Source: Fodinisporobacter ferrooxydans
GTDB lineage: Bacteria > Bacillota > Bacilli > Tumebacillales > MYW30-H2
Reading direction: 5' to 3'
Length of the DNA stretch: 64,000 bases
NCBI RefSeq assembly: GCF_022818495.1
Contig: NZ_CP089291.1
Span: 4,109,501-4,173,500, forward strand
The translations under genes were made by a program, and so were the position numbers. Shown here one piece after another: positions 1-8,677 of this stretch. The notes beneath the pieces were generated by a model. It did no database searches. It was not told where the DNA came from and worked only from the letters and a program-made list of their open reading frames with translations. The number at the start of each line of letters is the position of its first letter. The stretch's first letter is position 1.

Positions 1-835
1 GTCTCCATACCTTCGGATCACGAAAATCATTTGAACCCTCCGCGGGCGGTGCAGGTATCACAGGATTACGTTCATATTTTTTAAAAACAATCCCGTCGTC
101 GCTCATTGCTAGACATTGTGATTGAATCACCTTGTCACCACGAATAATGGTTCCGGTATAAATAAGATATAGGACTCCATCATGCTCAACTGCACTCCCA
201 GAGAAACAACCGCCGCACTCATCTAAGTCATATTCCTCACTCGGAGCCAATGCAACTGGGAGATGCTCCCATGACACCAAATCCTTACTACGTGCGTGCC
301 CCCAATGCATCGAACCCCATGTTGATCCGTATGGGAAATGTTGATAAAAGAGATGGTAATAACCCTTGTAAAAAATCAGTCCATTGGGGTCATTTATCCA
401 GTATGCCGGCGCCATGAAATGATATTTTAATCTAAGAAAAACTCCAGATGCACCAAAATGATTTAAAATAGCTACAACGAGAAACGATGTAAAAATCGAA
501 CTTAATCGGCTAAAGCTAAAGGTAAAACCTACTCCTGTTGCACGAGCCCTTGTGGGAAATATTTCTGTTTGATACGTATGATACGTCGCAGAGAACATGT
601 TGTTTAATAAAGTCAGTAGTATACCACACAAAACAATGAAAACTGGATTCTTTGTCACTGCAAAAAGAATCCCGACAACTGCAATGCCTGTAGTTTCAAA
701 GGCAATCAAATATTTCCGTTCAAATTTTTCAATAACAGCCATTGCAAGTAATGGACCAAATGGATTAGCAATAGCCATCAAGAAAGTATAGAATAATGTG
801 TGAACAAGGGTAATAGGGTGTTTTTGCCCATCCCC
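1..835 (-). pseudogene. MFS permease C-terminus joined in frame to GH32 sucrose-6-phosphate hydrolase N-terminus (partial)
   Basis: An open minus-strand frame runs from about 880 off the left edge. From about 835 to 450 it encodes the last membrane segments of a major-facilitator sugar permease ([17 protein letters not shown], then an [15 protein letters not shown] helix). Without a stop it then reads [19 protein letters not shown], the start of a GH32 beta-fructosidase. WINDPNG carries the nucleophile Asp and FRDPKVW (close to position 1) the transition-state Asp. No start codon or RBS separates the two parts, so a deletion has fused two neighbouring sucrose-use genes. The permease lacks its N-terminal half and the hydrolase continues beyond the window. 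A working fused enzyme cannot be excluded, but a decayed sugar locus is more likely. Confidence 0.75.
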
Positions 836-877
836 CCGAAAAGGTGGAATAACGGAAACAGCAACCTTTGTTCTAAT

Positions 878-1504
878 CTAGCTTAACAAAGGTTGCTGAT
901 TTATACTCAATTCGTATTCCCTTACCCTTCTGTAAAAAGTGTTGCTTTTCATACCTACTATTTTCATGGCTTCCACAGCCGTTATCTTATTTTGTTTCCA
1001 GTCATGATAAACAGATTTAAATTTTTCATCAATCTCAAATTTCTTTCTTCCGAATCTGACCCCGTTCTGAATAGCAACTCGTATCCCTTCTTCTTGCCTT
1101 TCCTTTATTCTTTTCCGTTCATCTTCTGCCATATAACTTAATAATTGCAGTATTAAATCGGAGATTAAGGATTCAATACCGTTCAAATCCTTATACTTCA
1201 TGGTATTAAGGAGTGGCATATCTAAAACAACGATATCAATTTTTTTTACCTTTATCAATTCCTGCCATTCTTCTAAGATCATTTGCTTATTTCGTCCCAG
1301 CCGATCCAGTGACTTAATATATAGAACGTCACCGTTCCTAAACATACGTTTCATTAATTGATATTCCGGTCTTTTAAAGTCTTTACCGCTTGCCTTTTCT
1401 ATAAATATATACTCTTCATCAATTCCGATCTCTTTAGCGACAGAAATTTGTCTCTCTAAAGACTGGTCTTTGCTGCTGACTCTTGCATAAAAAAAATTTC
1501 TCAT
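878..1504 (-). CDS. serine site-specific recombinase (resolvase/invertase family)
   Basis: The 208-residue product belongs to the small serine recombinases, which cut and rejoin DNA through a phosphoserine link. The N-terminal catalytic domain shows YARVSSKDQSLERQ with the nucleophile serine, and SLDRLGRN with active-site arginines. The long E-helix follows (AEDERKRIKERQEEG, about residues 130-145), and a short helix-turn-helix ends the protein (AVEAMKIVGMKSNTFYRRV). Length and layout match complete resolvases. ATG at 1504 has a GGAGATACCC ribosome site. It abuts the fused permease-hydrolase remnant, so it probably arrived with, or caused, that rearrangement. Its recombination site was not identified. 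Confidence 0.9.
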   Translation of the reverse strand: MRNFFYARVSSKDQSLERQISVAKEIGIDEEYIFIEKASGKDFKRPEYQLMKRMFRNGDVLYIKSLDRLGRNKQMILEEWQELIKVKKIDIVVLDMPLLNTMKYKDLNGIESLISDLILQLLSYMAEDERKRIKERQEEGIRVAIQNGVRFGRKKFEIDEKFKSVYHDWKQNKITAVEAMKIVGMKSNTFYRRVREYELSINQQPLLS

Positions 1505-1553
1505 GGGTATCTCCTACGCTTTTGGATCTTCATTCATTTGCAATGATGAAGAT

Positions 1554-1952
1554 CTATAATTTGATGAGGGGAATGCCATACTCGGATTGGACAAAATTCA
1601 TGTCGTTATCACGAGATACTAAGGCGAGTTGATGTTCACGCGCACTAGCGATAATAATTGCATCTGGTGCTTTTAATTTTCGTCCATTCTGTTTTTGTTC
1701 TCTACGTATGTCACCCGCAGCACGAGCGATTTTAGAATCAATTCCAATGTATCGTTGATCATTGAGGAAACTAATTTCGTTGGAGACTTGTTCAATCTTT
1801 TGACCGCTGAAAATTTCACACTCAGTCATGGCAGATATATAGATATACATTCTGTCTCTGGCAGCCTACCTCAAAAAATCAACAACAGATTGGTCATTAC
1901 AAAACAGTCCGATGATAATATTGGTGTCAAGCAAATAGCCCTTATCATTCAT
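1554..1952 (-). pseudogene. PIN-domain (VapC-like) toxin interrupted by an in-frame amber codon
   Basis: The frame starts at ATG 1952, overlapping the antitoxin stop (TGATG). It reads MNDKGYLLDTNIIIGLF, whose LLDTN holds the first metal-binding Asp of PIN nucleases. It meets TAG at 1868-1866 after 28 codons, then continues in the same frame through AMTECEIFSGQ, KAPDAIIIASAREH and LALVSRDNDMNFV to residue 133. These segments carry the remaining acidic active-site residues. PIN toxins cleave RNA, commonly tRNA. A single nucleotide change explains the loss. A 98-residue fragment could restart at 1850 but would lack the first catalytic Asp. Confidence 0.8.
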
Positions 1953-2185
1953 CAATCCCAATCCTCTTCCCTGTTTTTATTGATTCTTTCCTGCAAATCT
2001 TTTGCTTGTTCTTTAGTCAGGGTTCCGGCCCATTGGAGAAGATCGTCAATGTTATGATCCTCCTCGACTTCTACCGTGCCATTGTCCAGATCGATGATCA
2101 TTCTGTTTTTCGGTAAATTCAATGAAGATAAAATGGAGCGAAGCGCACTGGCTGTATTTTGATCTAACTTTTTCGGAATAGCCAT
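1952..2185 (-). CDS. antitoxin of a PIN-type toxin-antitoxin pair
   Basis: A 77-residue acidic protein beginning MAIPKKLDQNTASALRS. ATG 2185 has a GGGAGG ribosome site 9 nt upstream and is preferred over the longer in-frame start at 2269. The last codon overlaps the start of the PIN frame by one base, the usual translational coupling of toxin-antitoxin operons. No clear DNA-binding fold can be named from sequence alone. The C-terminal helix (TKEQAKDLQERINKNREEDWD) is the likely toxin-wrapping part. With the toxin broken by a stop codon, this gene may be an orphan antitoxin. Confidence 0.65.
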   Translation of the reverse strand: MAIPKKLDQNTASALRSILSSLNLPKNRMIIDLDNGTVEVEEDHNIDDLLQWAGTLTKEQAKDLQERINKNREEDWD

Positions 2186-2857
2186 GAGTAAATTCCTCCC
2201 TGCTGAAACTTTAATATATCCATTATAATTTTGTTTCAAAATATATACAAGTTTAATGACGTGTTTCAAATTTAATTATGTTATACTTATGACATATAAA
2301 TATCACGGTTAATAGAATCTTCAAAAAGTGTATTTTTTGAAAGACTGGCCTGAAACTCAGAGTGGATCAAGGAATATAGCTTATTCCAGCTTTTCGGTAT
2401 ATGCAAAAATACCCAAGATCCGTTTTGGTCTCAAATCCATAATCCTTTTGATCATAAAATAAAAAAAACCTATCCAAGTCATGGTATGTTTATCCTTTAT
2501 ATGGGGAAATTTCCAGATGCAGAGTACTATTCCTCGAATCGTTTCCGTATCCCCACCACACTTTTGAGGAACGGAAACTGGCCACGAATTACCGGAACGA
2601 TTGGCCTACATATTTCCGGAGCAAGTGGCTGCTATTTACCGGAATAGGTGGCCATTTTGACCGGAATACGCAATTTTAGCTTACATCCGAAAAAATACGT
2701 TAAGCTAATTACATCTGAAAATGAGGTTCAATTAACCTGCTGGTATGGACAAAGGTAATTTAGTAAAATAAAAGGCTGACACCCGAACCAACGGTACATA
2801 GTGTAATCCAGAACGTCCCCGTTAAACGCATAAACAACGATCAAGTTTGAACTGTAA
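2186..2857. other. intergenic stretch with transposon-end repeats, no gene
   Basis: No credible coding frame was found between the antitoxin start and the pheA stop. The only recognisable structure is the four-copy direct repeat at 2579-2671. The rest is AT-rich unique sequence. This is the boundary between the decayed left flank and the biosynthetic set. Confidence 0.5.
2579..2671. repeat. four degenerate 23-24 bp direct repeats (transposase-binding-like array)
   Basis: Four units begin at 2579, 2602, 2626 and 2649, each of the form TGGCC/T-N5-8-ACCGGA-A-N4. The regular 23-24 bp spacing resembles the multiple terminal repeats at the ends of IS21-family elements, where IstA binds. No istA/istB lies next to it, so it looks like a solo element end left by deletion. 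Confidence 0.6.
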
Positions 2858-3688
2858 TTATACAGGTTTACTAGCTTTGTAAATACCTAAAACGCGGATT
2901 TTATGACCTAACATACCAAGAATAGAGAGTGCTTTAGACATACACTCGTCTGTTTCTCCAGCTTCAACATCCAAATAGAACTGGTATGTTCCAAGTCTCG
3001 TCTTAGTCGGCCGAGATTCTATCCATGTCAGATTAAGATTTAATACAGAAAAAATGTTCAGGATGTTTGCAAGTGCTCCTTTGTACTCCTGACATGGAAT
3101 AATTAACAGCATAGTTTTATCAGGGAAATCTAACGGTTCCTTCCCCTTAGTCACAACCACAAAGCGAGTGTGATTTACAGCTGTGTCTTGGATTTGATCA
3201 GCAAGTATTTGCAATCCAATTCGATTCGCCGCCCATGCGGATGCTACTGCACCCACATCAGTTCTACCTGATTTCTTTGCTTCTTCCGCAGCAGATGCTG
3301 TGCTCTCAAAGTGTTTAACAGTTGCTCCAATTTTTTTTATGAAGCTTCTACACTGGGCAATAGCAGGTGGAATAGACCATACCTCTCGAATATCACTAAT
3401 CTTGGCCCCTGGAATACCAAGTAAGCACTGTGTGATGGATAAAGTGATTTCTCCCTGCACGAACAAATCAGCACTTTGAGTAATACGATCTAAAGTGAGG
3501 TTTATTGAACCATCAATCGTGTTTTCAATCTGTACAACACCTTTGTCAATCATGCCTGAATCTAATCCATCCAGAACATCTACTATAGTTTGAAACGGTA
3601 ATAATTCCACATATTCATTGGAAGTATAACGGGAAGCTGCTTGTTCACTGAACGTACCAGCAGGTCCCAAATAACCAACTTTCTTCAT
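2858..3688 (-). CDS. pheA: prephenate dehydratase
   Basis: The enzyme converts prephenate to phenylpyruvate, the last committed step to phenylalanine, in the cytoplasm. The 276 residues comprise a periplasmic-binding-like catalytic domain (YLGPAGTFSEQAA at the N-terminus; NHTRFVVV near residue 170) and a C-terminal ACT domain with GALANILNIFS and ESRPTKTRLGTYQFYLDV. The GAL and ESRP motifs bind phenylalanine, so feedback inhibition is probably kept. Length is normal for the monofunctional Bacillus-type enzyme. ATG 3688 has a GGAGCG ribosome site. It lies last in the minus-strand run behind gap. Its product is the most plausible 2-oxo acid for the LeuA-like enzyme at 13.4 kb, although it may also simply serve phenylalanine synthesis. 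Confidence 0.93.
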   Translation of the reverse strand: MKKVGYLGPAGTFSEQAASRYTSNEYVELLPFQTIVDVLDGLDSGMIDKGVVQIENTIDGSINLTLDRITQSADLFVQGEITLSITQCLLGIPGAKISDIREVWSIPPAIAQCRSFIKKIGATVKHFESTASAAEEAKKSGRTDVGAVASAWAANRIGLQILADQIQDTAVNHTRFVVVTKGKEPLDFPDKTMLLIIPCQEYKGALANILNIFSVLNLNLTWIESRPTKTRLGTYQFYLDVEAGETDECMSKALSILGMLGHKIRVLGIYKASKPV

Positions 3689-3736
3689 GGTATCGCTCCA
3701 TTCTTAGCAACTAACAAGAAATGATTTAATATTACA

Positions 3737-3764
3737 GGAGTTATGCACTTCGTGGCATAACTCC
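3737..3764 (-). terminator. hairpin between gap and pheA
   Basis: A perfect 10-bp stem (GGAGTTATGC/GCATAACTCC) with an 8-nt loop lies 40 bp past the gap stop. On the minus strand the tail is only moderately U-rich (UGUAAUAUU). It may be a weak terminator, an attenuator or an mRNA-stability stem controlling pheA. Confidence 0.45.
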
Positions 3765-3804
3765 CGTTTCTTGGAAAAATGCATATTTATTTTTAAGACA
3801 GCTC

Positions 3805-4833
<1,029 letters not shown>

Positions 4834-4931
4834 TTAAGAAAATACTCGCATCAGCATGATGAAACTAAAACACCTTGATGAATGCCGTAGTTTAGAATAA
4901 GCATAAATTTTTACTTTACAGGAAAAAATCA

Positions 4932-4961
4932 GATATTACTAAAAATTCAGTAGAAAATATC
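4932..4961 (-). terminator. possible terminator after the aminotransferase
   Basis: The arms GATATT/AATATC enclose a short inner ACT/AGT pairing. The minus-strand transcript then runs into TGATTTTTTCC, a six-U tract. It sits 34 bp past the aminotransferase stop and would separate the 5.0-14.6 kb operon from gap and pheA. The stem is AT-rich and therefore weak. Confidence 0.4.
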
Positions 4962-4994
4962 CTAAAGGCAACCTAGGATATTGGCAAATAACCC

Positions 4995-6176
4995 TTAGAT
5001 AACGCACATAAGTGCTTCACAAAATCTTGGCATATTTGCAATGCTGAGGCTTGCAATACACATTCGCCCACTATCAAGAATATATATGCCTTGTTTATCT
5101 CTCAATGAGTCTATCTCTTGCTGTGAAAGGTTAAGACAAAGAAACATCCCTTGTTGTTGGCGATAAGAAAGAACCTTATCTATAATTCCAAATTTTGACA
5201 TTTCAGAAAATAAAATACTACGACGTCGTTGAAGATCATTTCGAATACCTGCAAGTTCCTGCTGCCAATGGGCAAAACGGAGAGTATCGTTAATAATATG
5301 ACTAACGATAAAGCTGCCATGTGTTGGTGGCATGGAATAGCTACTTCTAATTAATATTTTTATGGTTTTGTACCAATCTTCCAATTTATTTGTATCCTTA
5401 AAGATGAGTGTCAATGCTCCGGTTCGTTCATCGTAAATACCCATATTTTTCGAGAATGAACTACAGATTAAAAACATATCTAGGCGTTCCCTAAATGCAA
5501 TAAATAGTTCAGCATCTTTTTGGAGTGAATGGGCAAATCCCTGATAAGCAAAATCGAATAATGGAATAAGCTTTCGCTCTGCACAAAAATCCGCAAATTT
5601 CTCCCACTGCGACAAAGTGGGATCAATACCTGTTGGATTATGACAGCAGGCATGGAGTAATACAAAGTCTCCCGGTCTGGCAGACTGTAAATCCTCAAAA
5701 ATTGTTTCCATACATAATTGTTCCTGATTAGCTGGCTGATAACGATAATATCCAAAGCCACCCATGTGACTGTTCAAGACAGCAGGATGATTCTCCCATG
5801 TCGGTGAACTTAACCATATCCGCGCCGTCGGGAAGTAGTGATTTATCAATCGCCCGACAAGATGTAATGCACCACTAGCGCCTAAAGTTTGTATGACCTG
5901 AACATTACTATCTTCCCTTCTATTTATCATAGTAGGGAATAGAATAGTACGTACAGCTTGCTGATATTCTATTGTACCAGCAAGATTAAATGATGCTTTG
6001 CTGGCCTGGTTTTTTACTCGAAAATATTCAGCCTCTCGTACGGAGTCAAGAATAGGGCAACGGCCAGACTCATCTGTATAAACACCCACAGTCAGATTAA
6101 GTTTGTCAACACGTGGGTCCTGATTATAACGCTCTAGCAATTGCACAATACTGGTTTTTGTCCGAGTTGGCATCAT
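4995..6176 (-). CDS. class I (AspC/TyrB-type) aspartate/aromatic aminotransferase
   Basis: A PLP enzyme that moves an amino group between glutamate/aspartate and 2-oxo acids. Visible features are the LNLTVGVYTDESG N-terminal arm, CCHNPTGIDPT, FDFAYQGFA (Asp and Tyr contacting PLP) and the lysine in SSFSKNMGIYDERTG. This is the I-alpha layout of E. coli AspC/TyrB, uncommon in Bacilli, and hints at horizontal origin. The frame can be read back to 6230, but ATG 6176/6173 behind an AGGTG site fits the family start better. It still overlaps the FAD protein gene by about 50 bp, so translation is coupled. Its likely pathway role is amination of the extended 2-oxo acid to the final amino acid. Confidence 0.88.
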   Translation of the reverse strand: MMPTRTKTSIVQLLERYNQDPRVDKLNLTVGVYTDESGRCPILDSVREAEYFRVKNQASKASFNLAGTIEYQQAVRTILFPTMINRREDSNVQVIQTLGASGALHLVGRLINHYFPTARIWLSSPTWENHPAVLNSHMGGFGYYRYQPANQEQLCMETIFEDLQSARPGDFVLLHACCHNPTGIDPTLSQWEKFADFCAERKLIPLFDFAYQGFAHSLQKDAELFIAFRERLDMFLICSSFSKNMGIYDERTGALTLIFKDTNKLEDWYKTIKILIRSSYSMPPTHGSFIVSHIINDTLRFAHWQQELAGIRNDLQRRRSILFSEMSKFGIIDKVLSYRQQQGMFLCLNLSQQEIDSLRDKQGIYILDSGRMCIASLSIANMPRFCEALMCVI

Positions 6177-8037
6177 ATTCACCTGATTCATCGCTCCCTT
6201 GAAGAATATCAGCAGCAATTGCGTCTGCATCTATCATGAAATCAATCCATTTATGAGGACGGCTGCTACCAGATTGCATAAACCAACGTGTGTGTTCCGT
6301 TGGAATGCCAAGTACATATAGCCTGTCAGCTATTGTTCCATTTGCTCTAATTGGGTGAAATGGAGATGGCGTAACATTAACGCCTCCTGTTTCAAATTCA
6401 ATATCATCATTTTTATTAACAAATGGTATAAAAATACCATTATTAATAAGTGATTGAGTCAAATTTGAACAATCACGATTAATATCGGTTGTCGGGATTC
6501 TTGCATCAATTACAACATTAAGGGCTACAGCAGAGTTATGTACATTCGGTGAAGATATATAAATACAATTATTGGTACTAGAAGGTTCAAGCTTAATTGA
6601 GGGTCCCACTACGGTTACAATATTCGCCCTCATCAAAGCTTGAAGCTGTAGACTACGAAAGGCTGGTGGCCCTGCGGAAAGAAAACCGCTAACAGGATTA
6701 AATTTATTTATGAACTCAAATTGATGTGAATTAGGATTAAGCCCACCGAAATCAACAAATGAACGAATCACTGATCTCGTGTTGCGAATCACATCAAGTG
6801 CCGCTTTTATTGGAGAACCAATATTGCCATGCATTGCTTCAGCATAGTCAGCTGCAAGTACAGAATACAACGTCTCGTTGAATGCTCCAATAGATGGAAA
6901 CATACATCCTTTAAAGGGATCCGCGAGATGATAGATATTAATGGCTATTGGATAGGAGAGTCCAAGTATAAAAGCGAGTGTATTAACACCTTCTACAGAA
7001 TCTACATGATATTTAATAACATTTTCGCGTAATAGCTGTGCTACCAATTCACCCTTTTCACGGCGTAATTTTGTCTCAGCATAAACTAGAGTTATTTCAG
7101 CTTCTAGTAACGGTAAAACATCACGATCAAAGTATACATCCCCGTGTTGACGGATATTTAAAGCGCGCTCTTGAGTAAAGATTACTGGGTGATATTCATA
7201 ATTAAACGGCTTCTGATTACGACCACGTACTGGGACGGGCATTCCACTACGACTCCCTGCGTATATACGTGGCTCTCGGCCAGATGGACAATATATCATT
7301 GAACCATCATCCTTTTTTATGAACCTCCCCCCGCGCCCTATAGTAAGTTCAACCATTAGATCATAAAAGGTTAATCCCATACCGATGATGCCAACTTTTT
7401 GGTTCGGCTCAATAGACGATAAATCCATGTCAGCTACTGAGTCTCCCTGGATAAAGGTGACATCAGGTGTAGTAGATGCAAAATCATATATTGTTTTTTC
7501 AAGGGCTTGTAACCGGTTAATCGGATGTCCCGTTGCTAAAACTGTCCTATCAACCTCTAGTTCTTGATCATTAGAGAGATGTAACAATTGAGATGCATTT
7601 ATTTCGTCCAAGCTTTCTACGCGAGCTGATACTTTATGCAAAGTAACAAAAGGCGGAAGAGTACGCTCTATAGCCGATAAAACGTACAGCAAGTATTCCC
7701 CATAATATGCACGAGGTGCATAGCCACCAAATTGTGAATAATCATCATGGTGCATTTGCCACCATTGGGCAAAAGAAGGACCATTACCAGGACGAGCTTC
7801 CTTACCGTCCCACATTCCAGAGAAAGCTGAAATTTCTTGAGCTACGGTGTTCATGAGAAGAAAAGGAGATTGTTCGGTAGACCATATTCTCCCAGTACCT
7901 ATATGTCCATCATCAATTAGGAAAATTTCAACTTTCTCCCCATTTTCTAATTTAATTAAACGGGCTACTAATCTTTCAAGTACTGACATACCGCGGGGAC
8001 CACTACCAATTATGGAAATTCGTAGCAATTTACTCAT
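6124..8037 (-). CDS. FAD/NAD(P)-binding oxidoreductase (NAD_binding_9/PF13454-like), about 637 aa
   Basis: The N-terminus reads LRISIIGSGPRGMSVLERL, a dinucleotide-binding GxGxxG fold, followed by GTGRIWSTEQ. A TVLATGHP motif near residue 170 and a second nucleotide site, VGIIGMGLTFYDLM, follow. This is the arrangement of flavin-dependent monooxygenase-like proteins of the PF13454 group, which are distantly related to N-hydroxylating and Baeyer-Villiger enzymes. The substrate is unknown. The C-terminal 250 residues show no motif I recognise. ATG 8037 lies 4 bp after the leuD stop. GTG 8058 behind AAAGGAG is an alternative start. Position between leuD and the aminotransferase, with overlaps on both sides, makes it part of the pathway, perhaps as the redox tailoring enzyme. 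Confidence 0.8.
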   Translation of the reverse strand: MSKLLRISIIGSGPRGMSVLERLVARLIKLENGEKVEIFLIDDGHIGTGRIWSTEQSPFLLMNTVAQEISAFSGMWDGKEARPGNGPSFAQWWQMHHDDYSQFGGYAPRAYYGEYLLYVLSAIERTLPPFVTLHKVSARVESLDEINASQLLHLSNDQELEVDRTVLATGHPINRLQALEKTIYDFASTTPDVTFIQGDSVADMDLSSIEPNQKVGIIGMGLTFYDLMVELTIGRGGRFIKKDDGSMIYCPSGREPRIYAGSRSGMPVPVRGRNQKPFNYEYHPVIFTQERALNIRQHGDVYFDRDVLPLLEAEITLVYAETKLRREKGELVAQLLRENVIKYHVDSVEGVNTLAFILGLSYPIAINIYHLADPFKGCMFPSIGAFNETLYSVLAADYAEAMHGNIGSPIKAALDVIRNTRSVIRSFVDFGGLNPNSHQFEFINKFNPVSGFLSAGPPAFRSLQLQALMRANIVTVVGPSIKLEPSSTNNCIYISSPNVHNSAVALNVVIDARIPTTDINRDCSNLTQSLINNGIFIPFVNKNDDIEFETGGVNVTPSPFHPIRANGTIADRLYVLGIPTEHTRWFMQSGSSRPHKWIDFMIDADAIAADILQGSDESGEYDANSDKNQYCAIARAL

Positions 8038-8041
8038 TATC

Positions 8042-8659
8042 TTATTTAGATTTAGCACTAGTGAGACTTACTCCTTTATGTAAAGTAGTGGTTAAGTGTA
8101 TATTTCTTGATTCATATTCATTAATACACTCAATGTCCTCGAGGGTTTGGGCAATATCATCTAGATTGAGAATATATTTCCTCTTATAGTGTTGATCAAT
8201 AATAGCAGGCAGTTTACATTCTTCAATACTAATAGTTTCATTTTCTAGATCAATTTTAATCAATGTTTTAGGATTACGACTTAGGATACTCCACAATGAT
8301 TCAATTCCTTGCTCGGTCGTTTTTAATGGCAGCAGGTCGTTAATAATTGCATTTTTATAAAAAATATCACCAAAACTTTGTGCAATAACAACTTTAAAAC
8401 CATAGTCTTTGATCGCCCAAACCGCATATTCTCGTGATGAACCAGTAGCAAATTCACGTCCAGCAACTAAAATAGTAGCACCAGAGTAACTTGGATCGTT
8501 TAATACAAAGGATGGGTCTAGACGCCAATCACCAAACAATGATCCACCATGTCCAATACGTTTTGGTTGATAGCAAAAGCGTGCAGGAATAATCTGATCC
8601 GTATCAATATTGTTTCTCAACAAAGGAAGACCGAATCCACTAATTTGTTCTCTGCTCAT
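8042..8659 (-). CDS. LeuD-like small subunit of an isopropylmalate-isomerase-type dehydratase
   Basis: Forms a heterodimer with the LeuC-like subunit and supplies the swivelling substrate-binding domain. Motifs are NNIDTDQIIPARFC near the N-terminus and GREFATGSSREYAVWAI around residue 70. Ordinary LeuD has GSSREHA, so the His-to-Tyr change sits in the conserved substrate loop and may alter specificity. The length (205 residues) is normal. ATG 8659 follows GAGGAAGG. The gene lies 18 bp behind leuC. Confidence 0.9.
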   Translation of the reverse strand: MSREQISGFGLPLLRNNIDTDQIIPARFCYQPKRIGHGGSLFGDWRLDPSFVLNDPSYSGATILVAGREFATGSSREYAVWAIKDYGFKVVIAQSFGDIFYKNAIINDLLPLKTTEQGIESLWSILSRNPKTLIKIDLENETISIEECKLPAIIDQHYKRKYILNLDDIAQTLEDIECINEYESRNIHLTTTLHKGVSLTSAKSK

Positions 8660-8677
8660 TTAATCCTTCCTCCATTA

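Noticed and set aside
878-1504. IS607-type transposase
   Set aside because: The protein lacks the N-terminal MerR-like domain and no TnpB partner is present; the layout is that of an ordinary resolvase.
2579-2671. short CRISPR array
   Set aside because: Units are degenerate, abut without unique spacers, and match transposon-end binding repeats better; no cas genes are nearby.
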